Assembly (NCBI RefSeq): GCF_002514735.1
Contig: NZ_NBWU01000004.1
Coordinates: 613,334-677,333 of the forward strand
DNA length: 64,000 nt
Direction of reading: 5' to 3'
DNA from: Sediminicola luteus
GTDB lineage: Bacteria; Bacteroidota; Bacteroidia; Flavobacteriales; Flavobacteriaceae
This document shows, in pieces, positions 26,219 through 35,924 of the stretch. The notes beneath the pieces are model-generated. The model did no database searches. It was not told the DNA's origin and saw nothing but the letters and a program-made list of their open reading frames with translations. Positions within the stretch are counted from its first letter, which is position 1. Every line of letters begins with the position of its first letter. The position numbers and the translations under genes are program-made.

Positions 26219-29200
26219 CTACTTCTTATAATGAACCCGATAGCGCCAATAGCTTAGTCCGCCCAAAGCGAATACGAAGGCCACGATATAATAGACCAGT
26301 GTCGGTGTGATCACCTGCGCCCCACTGGCGTAACTATGCAAGCCTACCAAGTAGAAATTCACCCCAAAATAGGTCATCATAATACTGGCATAGGCCACAA
26401 CCGACATAAAACTGTACAACCAACGGCTACGTAGACCGGGGACCAGACGGGCATGGATCACAAAGGCATAGACCATAATGGAAATCAGGGCCCAGGTTTC
26501 CTTGGGATCCCAACCCCAATAACGCCCCCAACTCTCGTTGGCCCATTGTCCGCCCAAAAAGTTGCCGATGGTAAGTAAGACCAAGCCCAGGGTAAGGGTA
26601 AGCTCATTAATTATGGTAAGCTCTTGCAGGTTGAGCTCCATACGTTTTTTATTCTTTTTATTGGTCATGATCATGAGTAACATGGCCACCACGCCTAAGA
26701 TCATGCCTACGGTAAGTGGTCCATAACTACCTACGATAATAGCCACGTGAATCATTAACCAATAACTGTTCAGTACGGGTTGCAGATTGGCCACTTCGGG
26801 ATCTACCCAACTTTGGTGGGCCACCCAAAGTAGCAAGGTGGTAGCAAAAGCGGTCGCTGCCACCGTCATATCACTTTTACGGGCGAACATCAAGCCCATA
26901 CCCATTGAAGCCCAAGAAACATATAGAATACTTTCATAAGCATCGGACCAAGGGGCATGGCCCGAGATATACCAGCGTGCGATAAGCCCAGCCGTATGCA
27001 ACAGAAACAACAACCAAATAATGCCCTTGAACCCTAAAATGGTACCTCTATAGAATTTACGGTCCTTAAAAATCTGTAAGATCACGAACAAGAACATCAG
27101 TAAACCGAACAGCCCATAATAACGGTATAACTTATTAAAGATATCGATACGGTTATAGCGTATCTCAACATCTATTTTTTTGTCTGACGGCAATACGGCA
27201 CCCCCATGGTTCTTTTGGTTTTGGGCAAATGCGGCCAACAATTTATCGGCTTCGGCATAATCCCCAGAGATTTTAGCCGCCTTTAAGGTCTGTACATAAT
27301 AGGGCAAAGCATTATTGATAAAATTGGCGTACAAGCTGTCTTTTACTTGGTAAGTTCCCATACGGAATTCATTGGCCGAAATCCATTTGTTGTTTTCATC
27401 ATCCAACAAAGGGAAAATTTTAAGTATACTACCACTAAGGGCCTGATCGAACAAACCAAGTCTAAGATCGAGTTCCTGATAATCTTTTTGGAATTTATTC
27501 GGATTAGTGGTAGAATAGGCATCTTCCAGAAATGGACTTAGCTTATATCCTACTTTATCATCGTATACATCGGTCAACTTTAAAAACTCCTTTCCTTTCG
27601 GAAGGCCCAGTACATTACGCAGACTATCGTTATAGCCTTTTCTATCGATCACGATAAACTCACGATCGATCCAAACACTAGGTACGATCATCATAGACAA
27701 CATTACCTGATCGGGATTTAGGTCTTCGTATTTATTCTCGTACCTGAGTTTTCGCAATACTTCTGAAGCGAAAGTATTTATGGGTTTCATACGCCCATTA
27801 CCATCTTGAATGACCAATCGGGCGAATTTATCGGCATGCTCCTTGGGCACTATGGAAGCTTGGAACATAGAATCGAGTTGGGCCGGACTGGGTTGCCTCA
27901 TATGATTGGGTCCAGTATGTTGCCCCCAAACGGAAAGGGTTCCCAAGGTCATGGCCAAGAGTAGCAGGGCCTTTTTCTTTTCCTTTACTTTTTTCAGTTT
28001 TTCGCCCAATTCCCTAAAACGGGTCTTTCCGGGGAACATAATGCCCATAAGCCCTAAATAGAGTAGAAAATAACCGATGTAGGTAATCCAAGTACCCCAA
28101 AAATCGTGGCTCACCGATAATACGGTACCTTTTTCATCGGGATGGAAACTGGACTGGAAAAAACGATATCCGTGATGGTCCAATACGTGGTTCATATAAA
28201 TATCGTAATCGAACGGACGTTCGTCGTTCACGGTAATTTTACTCATATAGGACGAATAACCCCTTTCGGTACCGGGATACCTTTCGGCAATAAAATCGTT
28301 GAGTTTGATGCCAAAAGGCAATTGGTACACCTTAGACCCAAAGGACACCCTAAAATCGAGTCCGCCTACGGTAAATGGTTCTGAAAACTCGGCGGTACCG
28401 GCACTGCCCAAAATGGTCTTTTTTACGGTTTCTCCGTTTGAGGTCACCGAAAAGCTAAAGCCATCCATATCGTTTTTGGTCTGCTCGGCCTTTGGAATGG
28501 GAATAATATCGTACTTGCCCTGCATCAAAGGTTCGGGCAAAACAAAGCGCATATTACCAACAGTATACAACGAACGCATCATTAAGGGTTGGATCGAATC
28601 TTTTTTAAGCTCCCCCTTCAATTGATCAGCCATTCGCATAAAATTCCCTTCGAAAGGCGACTTGATCATGGCTACGGTATCACGCAAAAATATATTGATG
28701 GCCCCCTGGGTCTCCTTGTTCAGGGCAAACAACATATTATGGATATTGGCCACCTGGCCCTCCTCTAAAAAATGTTCATGACGGCTACCATCGCCTGCTT
28801 CCACGATTTTTAGGTAGTTTTTTCCGTTCGGATCGGCCACCAAACCCTTTTTGGCGTGGGCGATAAACCCATCGTAGGCAATGGAAAAATCCTGTCCCTT
28901 GAAATCACTGTTCCAAGGTAGGTCACTTTTAATGGCTTCCGGCGTAACTATAAGATGGTTTTGCAAGGTTTTACGTTGCAACTCGCCATTCTCCGTCTTT
29001 CCGTCTACCAAAACGGTCAAAAAGGTCTTGTCGGAATAGAATACCCTTTCGGTAGCCCCTTCCCGAATGGGCATCAGGCCTTCGAAACTGATATAACGGG
29101 TAACAAAAGCACCAACGATGATCAAAATCCAGGAAAGGTGTAGTAACAACACCGCCCATTTTTCCTTCCGGAATAACCGATAACGCGAAATATTACCTAT

Positions 29201-29395
29201 AAAATTGATAACGAATATGACCATAATGGCCTCGAACCAAGTGGCATTATAAATCCAAATACGCGCGGTTTCCGTACTGTACCAGCTCTCGATAAAGGTA
29301 CCAAAGGCCATGGCCACGGCAAATACGATAAAGAGAATGGACATTAATCGGGTAGAAAAGAAGAACTTCTTTAGAAAATCGGAGAGCGAACCCAT
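26219..29395 (-). CDS. Cytochrome c biogenesis fusion protein, ResB (CcsB) plus CcsA
   Basis: System II cytochrome c maturation protein that carries haem across the membrane and joins it to apocytochrome. The 1058 residues fuse a ResB-like half (four membrane helices around a large periplasmic domain, residues about 1-450) to a CcsA half whose haem-binding WWD motif is GRYWGWDPKETWALISI with following histidines (FVIHARL). The ATG at 29395 (MGSLSDFLKKF) is preferred over one eleven codons upstream that adds MPYFCRQNHFF. Such fusions are common in Bacteroidota. It fits functionally with c-type cytochromes needed for N2O respiration, although the genes are far apart. Confidence 0.93.
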   Translation of the reverse strand: MGSLSDFLKKFFFSTRLMSILFIVFAVAMAFGTFIESWYSTETARIWIYNATWFEAIMVIFVINFIGNISRYRLFRKEKWAVLLLHLSWILIIVGAFVTRYISFEGLMPIREGATERVFYSDKTFLTVLVDGKTENGELQRKTLQNHLIVTPEAIKSDLPWNSDFKGQDFSIAYDGFIAHAKKGLVADPNGKNYLKIVEAGDGSRHEHFLEEGQVANIHNMLFALNKETQGAINIFLRDTVAMIKSPFEGNFMRMADQLKGELKKDSIQPLMMRSLYTVGNMRFVLPEPLMQGKYDIIPIPKAEQTKNDMDGFSFSVTSNGETVKKTILGSAGTAEFSEPFTVGGLDFRVSFGSKVYQLPFGIKLNDFIAERYPGTERGYSSYMSKITVNDERPFDYDIYMNHVLDHHGYRFFQSSFHPDEKGTVLSVSHDFWGTWITYIGYFLLYLGLMGIMFPGKTRFRELGEKLKKVKEKKKALLLLAMTLGTLSVWGQHTGPNHMRQPSPAQLDSMFQASIVPKEHADKFARLVIQDGNGRMKPINTFASEVLRKLRYENKYEDLNPDQVMLSMMIVPSVWIDREFIVIDRKGYNDSLRNVLGLPKGKEFLKLTDVYDDKVGYKLSPFLEDAYSTTNPNKFQKDYQELDLRLGLFDQALSGSILKIFPLLDDENNKWISANEFRMGTYQVKDSLYANFINNALPYYVQTLKAAKISGDYAEADKLLAAFAQNQKNHGGAVLPSDKKIDVEIRYNRIDIFNKLYRYYGLFGLLMFLFVILQIFKDRKFYRGTILGFKGIIWLLFLLHTAGLIARWYISGHAPWSDAYESILYVSWASMGMGLMFARKSDMTVAATAFATTLLLWVAHQSWVDPEVANLQPVLNSYWLMIHVAIIVGSYGPLTVGMILGVVAMLLMIMTNKKNKKRMELNLQELTIINELTLTLGLVLLTIGNFLGGQWANESWGRYWGWDPKETWALISIMVYAFVIHARLVPGLRSRWLYSFMSVVAYASIMMTYFGVNFYLVGLHSYASGAQVITPTLVYYIVAFVFALGGLSYWRYRVHYKK

Positions 29396-29549
29396 GAAAA
29401 AATGGTTTTGCCGGCAAAAATAAGGCATAAAGCCCCGTTATAAAAAAGCAAGGGCCTAATATCACGAATTTTAACTTCAACTAAACTTCTGGAAGCGGTT
29501 TACCGTCTGCTATTAACCGATGTTAATACCGGTATTGGATCCAAAGCTG

Positions 29550-29557
29550 TACTTTTG
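29550..29557 (+). promoter_or_regulatory. Bacteroidota -7 promoter element before the DUF2520 gene
   Basis: TACTTTTG matches TAnnTTTG and ends only four bases before the ATG at 29562, which would give a leaderless or nearly leaderless message for the following gene run. Confidence 0.5.
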
Positions 29558-29561
29558 CCGC

Positions 29562-30323
29562 ATGCTACAGGTATCGTTGATCGGAAGCGGCAATTTGGCC
29601 CACCAACTTTTGGTGGCGCTCAGGGATTTGACCGGGGTTGACTTGGTTGAGGTCACCGCCAGGAATACCGAAGCCATAGACCTTCTTGATAACGATATTC
29701 CCTTAAATAGCGATTTTTCAAAGCTTCGACCGGCCGATATTTACATCTTGGCCGTAAGCGATGCCGCAATAAGCCCCGTATCGGAACAATTAGGGGATTT
29801 ACCCGGTATGCTGGCCCATACTTCGGGCAGTGTTCCCATGAATGCCTTAATGCATGAAAACCGTGGGGTTTTTTATCCCTTACAGACTTTTACCAAAGGC
29901 AAGGTAGTCGATTTTTCGAAAATCCCCATCTGTATTGAAGCTTCCTCTCGCACGGGTATGGACACTTTAAACCAACTGGCCCAAAAACTGTCTGAAAAGG
30001 TTACCGAATTGCCCTCGAACCAACGCAGGCAACTGCATTTGGCCGCGGTTATGGCCAATAATTTTACCAATCATATTTTTTACTGGGCAGAGCGCTTTTG
30101 TATCGAAAACCAACTCGATTTTACCCTGCTTCACCCCTTGATCGAGGAAACCGTGGCTAAAATGAAGGCAGTCGGTCCTTTTGATGCCCAAACCGGCCCG
30201 GCACGTAGAGGCGATTTAAATACCCTACAACACCAATTGGAGGCCATGCCCACACCCGAGCTTAAACAATTATACCAATACCTAAGTAATAGTATACAAA
30301 ACACCTATGGAAAAGAATTATAA
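29562..30323 (+). CDS. Rossmann-like and DUF2520 domain protein
   Basis: A 253-residue predicted NAD(P)-binding protein. The N-terminus MLQVSLIGSGNLAHQLL is a Rossmann dinucleotide motif; the C-terminal half is helical (RRQLHLAAVMANNFTNHIFY, GPARRGD), as in DUF2520 and pyrroline-carboxylate-reductase-like proteins. Function is unknown. I use the ATG at 29562 since the upstream 14 codons overlap the promoter. It overlaps kdsC by 17 bases, so the two are coupled; the DUF2520-kdsC-maf order is recurrent in Flavobacteriaceae. Confidence 0.87.
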   Translation: MLQVSLIGSGNLAHQLLVALRDLTGVDLVEVTARNTEAIDLLDNDIPLNSDFSKLRPADIYILAVSDAAISPVSEQLGDLPGMLAHTSGSVPMNALMHENRGVFYPLQTFTKGKVVDFSKIPICIEASSRTGMDTLNQLAQKLSEKVTELPSNQRRQLHLAAVMANNFTNHIFYWAERFCIENQLDFTLLHPLIEETVAKMKAVGPFDAQTGPARRGDLNTLQHQLEAMPTPELKQLYQYLSNSIQNTYGKEL

Positions 30324-30834
30324 AGAATACCTGAACGACATTACCACCTTTGTTTTTGATGTGGACGGGGTATTTACCGATGGCAGTGTTATGATCACCG
30401 AATCGGGTGATATGTTGCGCAGTATGAACGTAAAAGATGGGTATGCCTTAAAAACGGCTTTATTACGCGGGTATCGGGTGTGCATTATAACCGGAGGCAG
30501 TAGCGAAGGGGTACGTAAACGCTTTGAAGGCCTTGGTGTAAATGACATACATTTAGGGGCGCACCAAAAATTGGAGGTCTTCGCAGGGTTTTTGAAAAAA
30601 TATAGTCTCTCTACCGATGAGATATTATACATGGGCGACGATCTGCCCGATATTCCCCCCATGGGTCAAGTGGCCCTACCCTGTTGTCCGCAAAATGCGG
30701 TACCCGAGGTAAAGGAAGCCTCCCGTTATATTTCCCATAAAGATGGCGGAAAAGGCTGCGTACGCGATGTTATCGAACAAGTACTTAAAGTTCGAGGTGA
30801 TTGGAACGGAAACTACAGTGCCAAAAACGATTAA
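30307..30834 (+). CDS. KdsC-like HAD phosphatase (3-deoxy-manno-octulosonate-8-phosphatase)
   Basis: HAD-superfamily phosphatase of 175 residues, the size of KdsC, which dephosphorylates KDO-8-phosphate for lipopolysaccharide core synthesis. Motif I is FDVDGVFTDGS, motif II is IITGGSS, and the metal-binding motif is MGDDLPD, followed by the KdsC-typical GGKGCVRDVIEQVL tail. It has no cap domain. It overlaps the DUF2520 gene and is followed after one base by maf. Some members act on other sugar phosphates, so the substrate is likely but not certain. Confidence 0.88.
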   Translation: MEKNYKEYLNDITTFVFDVDGVFTDGSVMITESGDMLRSMNVKDGYALKTALLRGYRVCIITGGSSEGVRKRFEGLGVNDIHLGAHQKLEVFAGFLKKYSLSTDEILYMGDDLPDIPPMGQVALPCCPQNAVPEVKEASRYISHKDGGKGCVRDVIEQVLKVRGDWNGNYSAKND

Positions 30835-30835
30835 A

Positions 30836-31420
30836 ATGCTGAATGAAATTCTAAAAAACCATAAGCTCATACTCGCTTCGGGTTCCCCTAGACGCCATCA
30901 GTTTTTTAAGGACCTTGGTTTGGCCTTTACGGTACGTACCAAGGATGTAGACGAAGTATATCCCGACCAGCTTCAAGGCGCCGAAATTTCCGATTATTTG
31001 GCCCAACTCAAAGCCAATGCCCAAAAAGATACCTTGGAGCCGAACGAAATACTCATTACTTCCGATACGGTAGTATTATTGGATGACGAATGCCTAGGCA
31101 AACCCAAAGACCGAGACGAGGCCTTGGCCATGATCCGCAGTCTCTCGGGCCGTTCGCATAGGGTAGTGACTTCGGTCTGCTTTAGCTCTATCGAGAAACA
31201 AATCACCGAAAACTGTACGACCAAGGTTTCTTTTAAAGACCTATCCGATACCGAGATCGCGTATTATGTAGACCATTACAAACCCTACGACAAGGCCGGG
31301 GCCTATGGTATACAGGAATGGATCGGGGCCACCGCCATTACCCATATCGAAGGTTCGTATAACAATGTCATGGGCCTGCCTACCCATTTGGTCTATAACA
31401 TCTTAAGCAACTGGGACTGA
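30836..31420 (+). CDS. maf: Maf-family nucleoside triphosphate pyrophosphatase
   Basis: House-cleaning NTP pyrophosphatase of 194 residues that hydrolyses dTTP/UTP or modified nucleotides. It begins with the family motif ILASGSPRR; the catalytic Asp is in ITSDTVVLLD and the YDKAGAYGIQEW segment is characteristic. I choose the ATG at 30836, one base after the kdsC stop, rather than an ATG at 30743 inside kdsC that would add 31 residues before the conserved start. Confidence 0.93.
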   Translation: MLNEILKNHKLILASGSPRRHQFFKDLGLAFTVRTKDVDEVYPDQLQGAEISDYLAQLKANAQKDTLEPNEILITSDTVVLLDDECLGKPKDRDEALAMIRSLSGRSHRVVTSVCFSSIEKQITENCTTKVSFKDLSDTEIAYYVDHYKPYDKAGAYGIQEWIGATAITHIEGSYNNVMGLPTHLVYNILSNWD

Positions 31421-31452
31421 AAAGGCTTTTCGTATCTTTAGGAAAAAAGCCC

Positions 31453-32403
31453 ATGGAAACTGTTGCCCATTTCCGTAACTATTTTGGTGTTTTGGCCGCA
31501 ATGCTGTTATTCGGTTGTCAAGAAAAACCGAAACCAACTTTGGCCTTACATGAGAACCCGAACCCTGAAAAGGAGGTGAAAATCGGTAATCGTGAGTTAT
31601 CGCCAGCCTTTAAGGCCTATTGGTACAATGGCGAAGCAGAAGTGAGTTCCTACACCCTCGAACAAGCCCGGTATGGCGAACTCCGCCAAGGCCATGCCGT
31701 TTTAATCTTTGTTACCGAACCCTTTTTAAAAAAGGAGCAAGTAAAGGCCGACAGGGCCAAACCCGGGGACGTTAACGTCTTAAAACTGAACTACACCAAA
31801 AAGTTCCATACCGGACTCTACCCCTATTCCATTATGACCAGCACCTTTATGCCCACCAAACAACAAGGGCACGCCCTTAAGGTAAGCAGCTCTATGCAAG
31901 AATGGTGCGGTCATGTGTATACTCAAATGAACAACCGGGACCAATTTGAAATACGATCCCATTCGTATTTTGAGGGAGAGGCCGACAAATCGTACGACTT
32001 GGAAAAAACCTGGTTGGAAGACGAACTCTGGACCTTGATCCGTATAGCCCCCGAGGAATTACCCGTTGGGGAAATACAAATCGTACCCGCCATGGAGGCC
32101 GCACGCTTAAAACACTTTGAACTCAAAGCTTATACGGCCCAACTATCGTTAACCGAAAGTACCAGAGGCACCTATACCTATACGATCCAATGCCCGGAAT
32201 TAAACCGTAATCTCAGTATACAGTTCGAAAAAGCCGCGCCACATAAAATTTTGGGATGGCAAGAACAGTTCCGTAGTGGCTTTGGAAACAAGGCCAAGGT
32301 ATTGACCACTAAGGCCACCCTAAAGAAAACCCTACTTACCCCCTATTGGACCAAAAACAAAAATGCCGACGGACAGCTACGCCAAGAACTACTTCTCGAT
32401 TAG
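31453..32403 (+). CDS. Lipoprotein of unknown function downstream of maf
   Basis: A 316-residue exported protein with a lipoprotein signal (FGVLAAMLLFGC, Cys about 23). The mature part holds ELSPAFKAYWYNGEAEVSSY, a long beta-rich stretch and no catalytic motif I know. Orthologs are, to my knowledge, common next to maf in Flavobacteriaceae and have sometimes carried a septum-formation (Maf) name by proximity; the sequence itself has nothing in common with Maf. It starts 32 bases after maf and is probably co-transcribed. Confidence 0.8.
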   Translation: METVAHFRNYFGVLAAMLLFGCQEKPKPTLALHENPNPEKEVKIGNRELSPAFKAYWYNGEAEVSSYTLEQARYGELRQGHAVLIFVTEPFLKKEQVKADRAKPGDVNVLKLNYTKKFHTGLYPYSIMTSTFMPTKQQGHALKVSSSMQEWCGHVYTQMNNRDQFEIRSHSYFEGEADKSYDLEKTWLEDELWTLIRIAPEELPVGEIQIVPAMEAARLKHFELKAYTAQLSLTESTRGTYTYTIQCPELNRNLSIQFEKAAPHKILGWQEQFRSGFGNKAKVLTTKATLKKTLLTPYWTKNKNADGQLRQELLLD

Positions 32404-32496
32404 TTAATGAAAGCTTAGTTATTGTCTAAATACAGCAGCTTGTCGTAAACGCTTATTCACTATTTTCGCTAAGCAAGCCCACAAAAAATAGAGTCA

Positions 32497-33036
32497 ATGG
32501 ATCAAATTATAACCCAATACGCCACGGCCATAATTGGTACCTTAATCGTAATCTTTGTTTTGCTGATCTTACGACTTACCATTGCCATGATCGTAAGACG
32601 GGTGGGGCGATCCAAAAACCTGAACCCTAAACGTACCGAATTGGTACTGCGCTATATGACCACGGGACTTATTACCATCGCCCTGGTGGCCCTAACCCTG
32701 ATCTGGGGGGTTAATGTAATGGAATTGGGCTTTATCTTTTCCTCGGTATTTGCTGTAATGGGCATTGCCCTGTTTGCTTCCTGGTCCATTCTGAGCAATG
32801 TTACCGCGGGAATCATCCTATTTTTGAACTTCCCTTTTAAAATTGGGGATCGCATCCGGATTCTGGACAAAGACCTCGATATGGACAAGGAATTTTTGAT
32901 TGAGGATATCAAGGCCTTCCACATACATTTACGCACTAAAAAAGGGCATTTAATCACCTATCCGAATAGTTTAATGCTGCAAAAAGGGGTTTTTCAAATC
33001 GAAAACAATCCGCAAAAACCGGTGGTGGAAGAATAA
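32497..33036 (+). CDS. Small MscS-like mechanosensitive channel protein
   Basis: A 179-residue membrane protein with three N-terminal helices and then the MscS beta domain: LSNVTAGIILFLNFPFKIGD is the classical pore-to-beta transition, followed by IEDIKAFHIHLRTKKGHLI. It lacks the large C-terminal vestibule of E. coli MscS, so it is a minimal form. It probably helps relieve osmotic stress. Ninety-three bases separate it from the lipoprotein gene. Confidence 0.87.
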   Translation: MDQIITQYATAIIGTLIVIFVLLILRLTIAMIVRRVGRSKNLNPKRTELVLRYMTTGLITIALVALTLIWGVNVMELGFIFSSVFAVMGIALFASWSILSNVTAGIILFLNFPFKIGDRIRILDKDLDMDKEFLIEDIKAFHIHLRTKKGHLITYPNSLMLQKGVFQIENNPQKPVVEE

Positions 33037-33074
33037 TTCCCGGAACTCATTTAGACCTTTTGGGTTCAAGCGAA

Positions 33075-33095
33075 CCTGCCTCGCCGGCAGGCAGG
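33075..33095. repeat. GC-rich palindromic repeat
   Basis: CCTGCCT pairs with AGGCAGG around CGCCGGC. It belongs to the same family as the palindrome at 48656-48671 and the GACAGGCAGGCA piece at 25872-25883. Confidence 0.7.
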
Positions 33096-33117
33096 AAATG
33101 ATGGTTTTGTAACCAAT

Positions 33118-33168
33118 TGACGGCTTTTTTGAGCTTCATAGTGGTGTTATGAAGGGATAAAAAGTCAA
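33118..33168. repeat. Extended inverted repeat downstream of the MscS-like gene
   Basis: CTTCATA pairs with TATGAAG around GTGGTGT; flanking stretches GACGGCTTTTTT and TAAAAAGTC extend the pairing with a small bulge. Function unknown; it may be a terminator-like structure or a dispersed repeat. Confidence 0.5.
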
Positions 33169-33270
33169 GGAGTGGGTGCAAAACGGCGTTTTTATAGCGA
33201 ATCGAAAAGGTTTACATGGGTTCCTTGTTAAAGAAGTTCTAAAAAAATGTAAAAGGGTACGCAATCTTTC

Positions 33271-33278
33271 TATATTTG
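33271..33278 (+). promoter_or_regulatory. Bacteroidota -7 promoter element for the PIG-L gene
   Basis: TATATTTG matches TAnnTTTG, 24 bases before the ATG at 33303. Confidence 0.5.
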
Positions 33279-33302
33279 GAAATACCCTAAAACCATTATT
33301 AC

Positions 33303-35816
33303 ATGCGTAATATTGCCCTTTGGCTGTTCTTGGCCATCGCAGGTATGGCCCCGAGTTGGGCCCAAGCCCCTAAGCCTTTATCGGCCACCGAAATACATCA
33401 CGAATTACAGAAATTGAACTTTTTGGGGACCGCCCTTTATGTGGCCGCACACCCCGATGACGAAAATACCCGCCTGATCTCTTACCTCGATAATGCGGTA
33501 AAAGCCAATACGGTCTACCTATCCCTGACCCGGGGCGACGGCGGACAAAACCTAATCGGCACCGAACTGCGCGAACTTTTGGGCGTACTGCGTACCCAAG
33601 AGCTCTTGGCCGCACGGTCGGTAGACGGGGGCGAACAACGCTTTAGCAGGGCCAACGATTTTGGTTATTCCAAGCATCCGGACGAAACCCTAAAAATCTG
33701 GGACAAAGATTTGGTGTTGTCCGATGTGGTACGCACCATTCGTTTGTTAAAACCCGATATCATCATCAACCGCTTCGATCATAGGACCCCGGGTACTACC
33801 CATGGCCACCATACCTCATCGGCCATGCTCAGTGTGGAAGCCTTTGACTTGGCCAACGACCCAATAAGCTATCCAGAGCAATTGACGGCATTGGACACCT
33901 GGCAGCCTAAACGTATGTTTTTCAATACCTCTTGGTGGTTTTATGGTTCCCAAGAGAATTTTGCCAAGGCCGATAAAACGAATTTGATGCAAGTGGATAT
34001 CGGCACCTACTACCCCGAACTGGGGCTTTCGAACAACGAAATCGCCTCCGTGGCCAGTAGCCAACACCTCTGTCAAGGTTTTGGTAGAGTTACCACCCGT
34101 GGTAGCCAAGACGAGTGGGTGGAATTGATCAAAGGCGACCTCCCGCAAGACAAAACCGACCTGTTCGACGGTATAGACACCTCTTGGAAGCGGGTAAAAG
34201 GCGGGGCTGCCATCGGTAAGATCCTTAAAGCCGTGGAAACCGATTTCAATTATGCCGACCCATCGACCCATTTACCACAACTGATGGAAGCCTACAGCCT
34301 GATCCAAGGTTTGGAAGACGCCCATTGGAAGGCCCGAAAGACCGCTGAAATTGAAAAAATCATAGAAGCTTGTGCCGGATTGTTTTTAGAAGCACGTACC
34401 GACCAAGCCGCTATTGCCCCGGGTGAAACGGGCAAGGTGAGTTTAGAAATGCTTAACCGTAGTGGGGTACCACTAACCATTAAGGAAATTGAAATTATAC
34501 CCGATGGATATCAAGAATACCCGAATATCACCTTAAAAAACAATAAAAAAGAAACTCGGGATATGGAATTCAAAGTACCAACCGATGCTACCTATACTGC
34601 ACCCTATTGGCTTTTGGAAGACATTGGTTTAGGTATGTACACCGTATCCAATACCGAATTGATCGGCTTGCCGGAAACCCCGAGAAAATTCTTCGTACGT
34701 TTCGATTTGGAGATTGCAGGAATCCCTATAAGTATTGCCAAACCCATGGTATATCGCTATGCCCTTCCGGAAAAAGGGGAAATCTATGAGCCCTTCCAGA
34801 TTTTACCTCCGGCCACGGCCAGCATTGCTAACAAAGTCATGTTGTTCGCCGATGGCAAACCACATGAGATTCCGGTAACCGTTAATGCCGGAAAAAATAA
34901 TCTTAGCGGCAGTCTTCGCCTCAAACTAGGAGCCGGCTGGCAAAGTACACCGGCCTCCTTACCCATAAACATTGAAAGAAAAGGCGACCAAAAGACCTAT
35001 TCCTTTACCCTGACCCCACCTTCCAACCAGAGCGAATTATGGATCTCGCCCCAGTTAGAGGTCAATGGCAAAACCTACGATCAAGAATTGATTCCCATAG
35101 ATTACGCCCACATTCCCAAACAATCGGTATTGCTACCCTCTAAGGCCAAGGCCGTTCGTTTGAACATTAAGAAAAGTGGCGAACGTATTGGCTATATCAT
35201 GGGGGCCGGAGACGATGTTCTTACAAGTTTGGAACAGATTGGCTATACGGTTGACCTTTTGGATATCGCTAGTTTAAACAGCGAACAGTTACAGGCCTAT
35301 GATGCCGTAGTCTTGGGAATACGTGCCTATAACGTGCATAAAGACCTTGCCTTTAAAAAAGAGCTGCTTATGGACTATGTGGCCCAAGGAGGTAATTTGG
35401 TAGTGCAGTACAATACGGTTAGCCGTAGGGCGGCCGCACTAAAAGATTTTGCCCCTTACCCCTTACAACTTTCGCGGGATCGGGTTACCGACGAAACGGC
35501 ACAAGTACGTATTCTGGATGCCAAACACCCCCTGCTAAACTATCCGAATAAAATTAGTGCTGCCGACTTTGAAGGCTGGGTACAAGAACGCGGACTCTAT
35601 TTTCCGAACGAGTGGAGTGCCGAATACACCCCTTTATTAGGTATGAAAGATGCCGGGGAAACCGAAAAAACAGGAAGTCTTTTGGTAGCCGAATACGGTA
35701 AAGGCCAATACATCTATACCGGATTAAGTTTCTTTAGGGAACTACCTGCCGGTGTGGCCGGTGCCTATAAACTATTCGCCAACCTGATCGCCACCAGACC
35801 CACACAAAACCAATAA
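33303..35816 (+). CDS. Large exported PIG-L family deacetylase
   Basis: An 837-residue secreted protein. A signal peptide (LWLFLAIAGMAPSWAQ) precedes a PIG-L/LmbE zinc deacetylase domain with AHPDDENTRLISYL near residue 50 and HHTSSAM as the third metal motif. A long beta-rich middle follows, then a glutamine-amidotransferase-like C-terminal fold (YDAVVLGIRAYNVHKDL, YVAQGGNLVVQYN). This layout occurs in Bacteroidota next to sodium:solute symporters, as here. It likely removes acetyl groups from an amino sugar outside the cytoplasm; the substrate is unknown. Confidence 0.88.
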   Translation: MRNIALWLFLAIAGMAPSWAQAPKPLSATEIHHELQKLNFLGTALYVAAHPDDENTRLISYLDNAVKANTVYLSLTRGDGGQNLIGTELRELLGVLRTQELLAARSVDGGEQRFSRANDFGYSKHPDETLKIWDKDLVLSDVVRTIRLLKPDIIINRFDHRTPGTTHGHHTSSAMLSVEAFDLANDPISYPEQLTALDTWQPKRMFFNTSWWFYGSQENFAKADKTNLMQVDIGTYYPELGLSNNEIASVASSQHLCQGFGRVTTRGSQDEWVELIKGDLPQDKTDLFDGIDTSWKRVKGGAAIGKILKAVETDFNYADPSTHLPQLMEAYSLIQGLEDAHWKARKTAEIEKIIEACAGLFLEARTDQAAIAPGETGKVSLEMLNRSGVPLTIKEIEIIPDGYQEYPNITLKNNKKETRDMEFKVPTDATYTAPYWLLEDIGLGMYTVSNTELIGLPETPRKFFVRFDLEIAGIPISIAKPMVYRYALPEKGEIYEPFQILPPATASIANKVMLFADGKPHEIPVTVNAGKNNLSGSLRLKLGAGWQSTPASLPINIERKGDQKTYSFTLTPPSNQSELWISPQLEVNGKTYDQELIPIDYAHIPKQSVLLPSKAKAVRLNIKKSGERIGYIMGAGDDVLTSLEQIGYTVDLLDIASLNSEQLQAYDAVVLGIRAYNVHKDLAFKKELLMDYVAQGGNLVVQYNTVSRRAAALKDFAPYPLQLSRDRVTDETAQVRILDAKHPLLNYPNKISAADFEGWVQERGLYFPNEWSAEYTPLLGMKDAGETEKTGSLLVAEYGKGQYIYTGLSFFRELPAGVAGAYKLFANLIATRPTQNQ

Positions 35817-35820
35817 AACC

Positions 35821-35922
35821 ATGAACGATAAACTCATCTGGAAAAAAACGTATACCTGGGTATTGGTACTGAATGCCCTGTATATACTGGCTTTTTATAT
35901 ACTAATGACCGCTAATAAATAA
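35821..35922 (+). CDS. 33-residue single-helix membrane peptide next to a symporter
   Basis: A short reading frame with ATG four bases after the PIG-L stop and TAA two bases before the symporter ATG. It encodes a basic, aromatic N-terminus (MNDKLIWKKTYTW) and one hydrophobic helix (VLVLNALYILAFYILM). Size, tight packing between two operon genes and helix architecture support a real small subunit or helper of the sodium:solute symporter. I recall no named family with certainty. Confidence 0.72.
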   Translation: MNDKLIWKKTYTWVLVLNALYILAFYILMTANK

Positions 35923-35924
35923 TC

